Origin: Gammaproteobacteria bacterium
GTDB lineage: Bacteria > Pseudomonadota > Gammaproteobacteria > Thiohalobacterales > Thiohalobacteraceae
Direction: 5' to 3'
DNA length: 32,800 nt
Assembly: GCA_016218375.1 (NCBI GenBank)
Contig: JACREG010000161.1
Span: 1 to 32,800 of the forward strand
The notes under the pieces were generated by a model. The model worked only from the letters and a program-made list of their open reading frames with translations, did not search any database and was not told the DNA's origin. Positions 29,030-32,800 of the stretch are shown one piece after another (the first letter of the stretch is position 1; each line of letters starts with the position of its first letter). The position numbers and the translations under genes are program-made.

Positions 29030-29593
29030 ATGACCATCAAAGCAGACAAATGGATACGCCGCATGGCGCAGCAGGGCATGATCGAGCCGTTCGAGCCCGG
29101 TCAGGTGCGCGAGGTCAACGGCAACCGGGTCATTTCCTTCGGCACGTCGAGCTACGGCTACGACATCCGTTGCGCCGACGAATTCAAAATCTTCACCAAC
29201 ATCAACTCGGCCATCGTCGATCCGAAGAATTTCAGCAACGACAGCTTCGTCGATGTGAAGTCCGACGTCTGCATTATCCCGCCGAACTCCTTCGCCTTGG
29301 CGCGTACCGTGGAATACTTCCGCATCCCGCGCAGCGTGCTGACCATCTGCCTGGGCAAGTCGACCTACGCGCGGTGCGGCATTATCGTCAACGTCACGCC
29401 GCTGGAACCCGAGTGGGAAGGTCATGTGACGCTGGAATTCTCCAACACCACGCCGCTGCCGGCGAAGATCTACGCCAACGAAGGCGTCGCCCAGGTGCTG
29501 TTCTTCGAGTCCGACGAGATCTGCGAAACGTCCTATGGCGATCGCGCCGGCAAGTATCAGGGACAGCGCGGCGTGACGCTGCCGAAGGCGTAG
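29030..29593 (+). CDS. dcd: dCTP deaminase
   Basis: This 187-aa trimeric enzyme turns dCTP into dUTP, feeding thymidylate synthesis. Landmarks are [11 protein letters not shown] at the start, [36 protein letters not shown] (positions about 111-138, with the catalytic Glu in WEGH) and the C-terminal [12 protein letters not shown]. Length is typical for the proteobacterial enzyme, and it lacks the fused dUTPase motif of the archaeal type. It has only a weak GGGG ribosome site and follows a strong terminator, so its promoter should lie in the short 28991-29029 spacer or upstream. Confidence 0.96.
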   Translation: MTIKADKWIRRMAQQGMIEPFEPGQVREVNGNRVISFGTSSYGYDIRCADEFKIFTNINSAIVDPKNFSNDSFVDVKSDVCIIPPNSFALARTVEYFRIPRSVLTICLGKSTYARCGIIVNVTPLEPEWEGHVTLEFSNTTPLPAKIYANEGVAQVLFFESDEICETSYGDRAGKYQGQRGVTLPKA

Positions 29594-29633
29594 TGTCGGA
29601 AACTGCCGGCGGCGCTACAGAAGCCGGCAAACC

Positions 29634-29663
29634 GTAGGGCGCAATAGCGTAGCGTATTGCGCC
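29634..29663. repeat. REP-like inverted repeat 5' of the transposase gene
   Basis: Arms GGCGCAATA (29638-29646) and TATTGCGCC (29655-29663) have an 8-base loop and are preceded by GTAG (29634-29637). The element shares CGTAGGGCGCA with the repeat at 10660. An inverted partial copy lies just 3' of the transposase gene. Confidence 0.75.
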
Positions 29664-29714
29664 GGATGTTTCGCAGCGTTAAATGTTGCCACTACAAGGG
29701 AAAGGATTCCCGTC

Positions 29715-30248
29715 ATGCCCGACTACCGCCGTGCCCGCCATCCGGGGGGTATCTACTTTTTCACTGTTGCGCTCCTGAAACGTAACGGCAACGACGTTCT
29801 GACCCGGCACATCGCGCTGCTCCGCCAGAGTGTGGCGCAAGTCCGTCGCGCGCATCCGTTCATAATCCATGCCTGGGTTGTGCTCCCCGAACATCTGCAC
29901 TGCGTCCTTGAATTCCCGCATGGCGATGCGAATTACACGCTGCGCTGGCGACTCATCAAGGCGTTCTTCGCCCGGAATCTACCGGCTGTGGAGTTCCATT
30001 CAGAGATCCGTCGGCGGCGTGGCGAGCGCGGTATCTGGCAGCGCCGCATTTGGGAGCATCTCATTCGCGACGAGGCGGATTATCGCGCGCATATGAATTA
30101 CGTGCACTTCAATCCGGTGCGGCATGGCTTGGTCGAGCGGGTGAGGGATTGGCCGTATTCGACCTTCCATCGTTGTGTCGAACGGGGCGTCTATCCGATG
30201 GATTGGGGCGGCGGCGATTCTGTGGATGCGGTTGAGTGCGGCGAGTAA
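29715..30248 (+). CDS. REP-associated tyrosine transposase (RAYT, Y1/IS200-like)
   Basis: This 177-aa single-strand DNA nuclease-transposase has the HUH motif HLH (60-62, in LPEHLHCVLEFP) and the catalytic-Tyr region NYVHFNPVRHGLV (Tyr about 128), with the signature RGIWQRRIWEHLIRDEADY between. The start region (MPDYRRARHPGGIYFFTV) and end (YPMDWGG) are typical of single-copy domesticated RAYTs that act on REP sequences. AAAGGA (about 29700-29705) precedes ATG 29715. No insertion-sequence ends or target duplication are seen. The flanking repeats fit a REP-RAYT arrangement. The frame is complete, so the protein may be active. Confidence 0.92.
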   Translation: MPDYRRARHPGGIYFFTVALLKRNGNDVLTRHIALLRQSVAQVRRAHPFIIHAWVVLPEHLHCVLEFPHGDANYTLRWRLIKAFFARNLPAVEFHSEIRRRRGERGIWQRRIWEHLIRDEADYRAHMNYVHFNPVRHGLVERVRDWPYSTFHRCVERGVYPMDWGGGDSVDAVECGE

Positions 30249-30255
30249 AACACCC

Positions 30256-30273
30256 GGTGCAATACGCTGCGCC
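30256..30273. repeat. Partial inverted REP-like copy 3' of the transposase gene
   Basis: GGTGCAATACGCT followed by GCGCC matches the complement of the 5' element (GGCGCAATACGCT) at 12 of 13 bases, with an internal deletion. It is in the opposite orientation to that element, so the RAYT gene is bracketed. Confidence 0.6.
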
Positions 30274-30276
30274 GAC

Positions 30277-31080
30277 TTATTTCTCGTGCGGCGATGGCGC
30301 TGCCGGCTGTCCGCCGAGCGTTGTCCGCTTCAGCTCGCTCAGATAGGTCACGTTATCCTCGTTCTCGATCTGCTTGATGCGCACGGGCAGATAACCGAGC
30401 GACGGCGCGCACCAGAAGTAGGTGGTGCGGTCGTTGTCCTTGCGCAGGCGTTCGAGCTTGAGTGCTTCGAACTTGCCGGCGGGGACGTGCAGGGTTTCCT
30501 TGCCGACAATGGCGAAGCGGTAATCCTTGAGTTTACCGCCATCGGCGATGGCATACGCGAGTTCCTGCTTGCCGGCGGCGAGATCCATCATCACGGCGAG
30601 TTGCACGACCAGTTTGTCCAATGCGTGTTCGGGGATTTGCATCTCCCACGTATGGCCTTCCACGGTGTTGGCGACTTTGCCCGCGGTCCAGTCGAACTTG
30701 AGGTAGGCGTGGCGTTCCTTTTTGCTGCCGGTGTGATCGAAGCGGTATTCCAGCGGGCGGATGCGTTGCTTGTGCAGTTTGAACAAGCTCGACTCTTCGA
30801 CTTTGTCGTTGCGGAAGATGCGCGCCAGGCCGGTGGAACGGGTGTGCGAGCTGTAGATGTAGCGGCCGTCGGTTTGCGCGGCGAGATCGATTTGAGTTTC
30901 GCCGATGACGAAGCTGTTGACGCGCAGTTGATAGGTCGCTTGGAAATCTCCGAATACATTTTGGAGAGCATCCGGAAGTATGTCCGGGAGCATATCTGGG
31001 AGTACATCGGCGGCGTGCGTTGCGGAGACAGTCGCAAGGCAGATCAAGGCGGCGAGGGCGTGGCGTAGGCGCGCGCGCAT
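30277..31080 (-). CDS. DUF3108 periplasmic protein
   Basis: This 267-aa protein has a signal peptide (cleavage near THA-ADVLP) and a short LPDMLPDILPDAL repeat at the mature N-terminus. The beta-rich DUF3108 domain (about 45-250) follows, with QATYQLRVNSFVIGETQ, SSHTRSTGLARIF, VEESSLF, RPLEYRFDH and FWCAPSLGYLPVRIKQIE. The function is unknown; it is thought to be an envelope protein. It starts 1 bp after the purN stop (TGATATG) and is therefore coupled to purN, an arrangement found in other gammaproteobacteria. It converges with the RAYT gene. Confidence 0.87.
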   Translation of the reverse strand: MRARLRHALAALICLATVSATHAADVLPDMLPDILPDALQNVFGDFQATYQLRVNSFVIGETQIDLAAQTDGRYIYSSHTRSTGLARIFRNDKVEESSLFKLHKQRIRPLEYRFDHTGSKKERHAYLKFDWTAGKVANTVEGHTWEMQIPEHALDKLVVQLAVMMDLAAGKQELAYAIADGGKLKDYRFAIVGKETLHVPAGKFEALKLERLRKDNDRTTYFWCAPSLGYLPVRIKQIENEDNVTYLSELKRTTLGGQPAAPSPHEK

Positions 31081-31081
31081 A

Positions 31082-31741
31082 TCAAGTATCCGCGTTGCCG
31101 AGATCGAGCTGGATGGGCGCTGTGAGCGCGTGGTCGTCCAGCCACACCGCGCCCTCGCGATAACGCAGACGACCCGCGGCGAACCAGTCGATGGCGGTGG
31201 GATATAAACGGTGTTCGATATTCAACACACGCGCGGCCAGGGTGTCGGCCGTGTCGTCGGTGTGCACGGACACCCTGGCCTGCACGATCACCGGCCCGCC
31301 ATCGAGTTCTTCGGTGACGAAGTGCACGCTGGCGCCATGTTCGGTCGCACCGGCTTCGAGCGCGCGCCGATGCGTGTTCAAGCCGCGAAACGCCGGCAGC
31401 AGGGACGGATGAATGTTAATCAATCGACCTTGATAGTGACGCACGAACACTGGCGTGAGGATACGCATGAAACCGGCGAGCACCACCAGTGCAGGTTGGT
31501 AACGATCGATGGCGGTTTGCAATGCGCTATCGTAATCGTTGCGCGTGTCGTAGTCGCGATGATCGACGACTTCGGTAGGGATGCCCGCGGCGCGTGCGGT
31601 CGCCAAACCGGGCGCGTCGGGTTTGTTACTGACGACCGCGCGGATATCGACGGCAAGTGCGCCGCGCGCGGACTGCTCCAGGATCGCGTGCATATTGCTG
31701 CCGCGACCGGAGATCAGGATGACGATGGGGAGTTTGTGCAT
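31082..31741 (-). CDS. purN: Phosphoribosylglycinamide formyltransferase
   Basis: This 219-aa enzyme performs the third step of purine synthesis, using 10-formyl-tetrahydrofolate. The ligand loop ISGRGSNMHAI near the N-terminus, the catalytic NIHPSLLPAF (Asn and His about 109-111), and ASVHFVTEELDGGPVI with the catalytic Asp are all intact. Length and order are normal. It lies 45 bp after purM, with a perfect palindrome in the gap, and directly before the DUF3108 gene. Confidence 0.96.
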   Translation of the reverse strand: MHKLPIVILISGRGSNMHAILEQSARGALAVDIRAVVSNKPDAPGLATARAAGIPTEVVDHRDYDTRNDYDSALQTAIDRYQPALVVLAGFMRILTPVFVRHYQGRLINIHPSLLPAFRGLNTHRRALEAGATEHGASVHFVTEELDGGPVIVQARVSVHTDDTADTLAARVLNIEHRLYPTAIDWFAAGRLRYREGAVWLDDHALTAPIQLDLGNADT

Positions 31742-31753
31742 AGAGGGTGAGAC

Positions 31754-31777
31754 GGGGACAGGTTTAAACCTGTCCCC
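31754..31777. repeat. Perfect 24-bp palindrome between purM and purN
   Basis: GGGGACAGGTTT and its complement AAACCTGTCCCC meet without a spacer. The ends match the arms of the repeat at 28900-28940. It could be a mobile repeat or a processing site inside the pur operon. Confidence 0.75.
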
Positions 31778-31786
31778 TGGCAGGTG

Positions 31787-32800
31787 TCAGTCGACCATGT
31801 CCACGTGCGGTGCGCCGTCGCCCGTTTCGATTTGACCGATGCGCCAGACGGATTCGCCGGCTGACTGCAACGCATTTATCACCGCATCGACTTGAGCCGC
31901 GGCGACCACCAACACCATGCCGATGCCGCAGTTGAAAGTGCGGTGCATCTCGTTGTCCGCGACGTTGCCCTGTTCCTGCAACCAGTCGAACACTGCCGGG
32001 CGTTGCCACGACGACGCGGAGATCACGGCGCGGGTATTGTCCGGCATGACGCGCGGGATGTTTTCCAGCAGGCCGCCGCCGGTGATGTGCGCGAGCGCGT
32101 GTACGTCGACGGTTTCCATCAGCTTGAGCAGCGGTTTGACGTAGATGCGCGTCGGCGCCAGCAGGCGTTCGCCGAGCGTCGCGCCGTCGAAGGCCATGTT
32201 CAGATCGGCGCCGCTGACGCTGACGATCTTGCGCACTAGCGAATAGCCGTTGGAATGTGGGCCGCTGGAGCCGATGCCGATCAGTGCGTCGCCGACCTGC
32301 ACCGCGCTGCCGTCGATGATGCGTGCCTTCTCCACCACGCCGACGCAGAAACCGGCCAGGTCGTAATCGCCGGCGTCGTACATGCCGGGCATTTCGGCGG
32401 TCTCGCCGCCGACCAGGGCGCAGCCGGCCTGTTCGCACCCGGCGGCGATGCCGGAAATCACGCTGGCGCCGACTTCGACTTCCAGCTTGCCGGTGGCGTA
32501 GTAATCGAGGAAGAACAGCGGTTCGGCGCCGGTGACCAGAATGTCGTTGACGCACATGGCGACCAGGTCGATGCCGATGGTGTCGTGGCGGTTGAGTTCG
32601 ATGGCCAGCTTGAGCTTGGTGCCGACGCCGTCGGTGCCGGACACCAGCACCGGCTGTTTGTAACGGTCGACCGGCAGTTCGAACAGCGCGCCGAAGCCGC
32701 CCAGGCCGCCGAGCACGCCGGGGCGCTGGGTGCGTGCGACCGCCGGTTTGATGCGTTCGACCAGGGCGGCACCGGCGTCGATGTCGACACCGGCATCGCG
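31787..32800 (-). CDS. purM: Phosphoribosylformylglycinamidine cyclo-ligase (AIR synthetase), 5' end cut
   Basis: This enzyme makes aminoimidazole ribonucleotide with ATP in purine synthesis. 337 residues are visible; about a dozen N-terminal residues are missing beyond the window edge. The frame is open to the end and begins [19 protein letters not shown], normal for this family. Other landmarks are [83 protein letters not shown] and [13 protein letters not shown]. It is first in the purM-purN-DUF3108 operon on this strand. Confidence 0.97.
   Translation of the reverse strand, partial: RDAGVDIDAGAALVERIKPAVARTQRPGVLGGLGGFGALFELPVDRYKQPVLVSGTDGVGTKLKLAIELNRHDTIGIDLVAMCVNDILVTGAEPLFFLDYYATGKLEVEVGASVISGIAAGCEQAGCALVGGETAEMPGMYDAGDYDLAGFCVGVVEKARIIDGSAVQVGDALIGIGSSGPHSNGYSLVRKIVSVSGADLNMAFDGATLGERLLAPTRIYVKPLLKLMETVDVHALAHITGGGLLENIPRVMPDNTRAVISASSWQRPAVFDWLQEQGNVADNEMHRTFNCGIGMVLVVAAAQVDAVINALQSAGESVWRIGQIETGDGAPHVDMVD

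Noticed and set aside
29715-30248. A complete IS200/IS605 insertion sequence.
   Set aside because: No IS ends, TnpB gene or target features; the sequence signature and flanks fit a single-copy RAYT.

Overview
The window is a high-GC chromosomal segment of a gammaproteobacterium. The evidence is the conserved order metG-rnfABCDGE-nth-DUF1841 with apbC and dcd on the other side of metG, a purM-purN-DUF3108 cluster, a sigma-32-type clpB promoter, and protein sequences close to those of purple-sulfur or sulfur-oxidising Chromatiales-like lineages. The placement below class level is inference. Nearly all the DNA is coding and most gene junctions are coupled overlaps. No tRNA, rRNA, CRISPR array or prophage was seen.

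Layout. 79-3421 (+): ZIP metal transporter, GcvR-like double-ACT protein, peptide deformylase and a secreted caspase-fold (clan CD) peptidase-like protein. 3513-6182 (+): sigma-32 promoter and clpB, which carries an in-frame amber codon. 6183-6574: a 392-bp gap with a strong terminator and a candidate structured small RNA. 6575-10647 (+): an EF-G-like GTPase, a tiny Gly/Ser-rich lipoprotein and a large unknown secreted protein. 10726-15033 (-): a coupled trio of cupredoxin, membrane GGDEF/EAL protein and outer-membrane barrel. 15191-16720 (-): membrane-anchored FMN-dependent glutamate-synthase-like protein. 16808-18876 (-): an hvfA-hvfB-hvfC type cluster, in which a peptide with three EG(K/R)CG motifs and two EF-hand loops is followed by an MNIO (DUF692) enzyme and a DUF2063 partner. 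19082-27407 (-): metG-rnfABCDGE-nth-DUF1841. 27694-29593 (+): apbC, also interrupted by an in-frame amber codon, and dcd. 29715-30248 (+): REP-associated tyrosine transposase flanked by inverted REP-like sequences. 30277-32800 (-): purM (5' end cut by the window), purN and DUF3108.

How the genes fit together. The Rnf genes encode a membrane ferredoxin/NAD electron-transfer complex that is co-transcribed with DNA repair (nth) and translation (metG) genes. The 10.7-18.9 kb minus-strand block contains two possible copper-linked modules: a predicted post-translationally modified copper-binding peptide system (HvfABC) and a cupredoxin/c-di-GMP/outer-membrane module. A functional link between them is a hypothesis based only on proximity.

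The two most striking observations are: (1) clpB and apbC, both conserved ATPase genes, are each broken by exactly one in-frame TAG with the reading frame intact on both sides, although TAG also ends at least four other genes here; and (2) the HvfA-like precursor contains an EF-hand pair between its Cys motifs. Several families of intergenic inverted repeats (REP-like) are scattered through the window.
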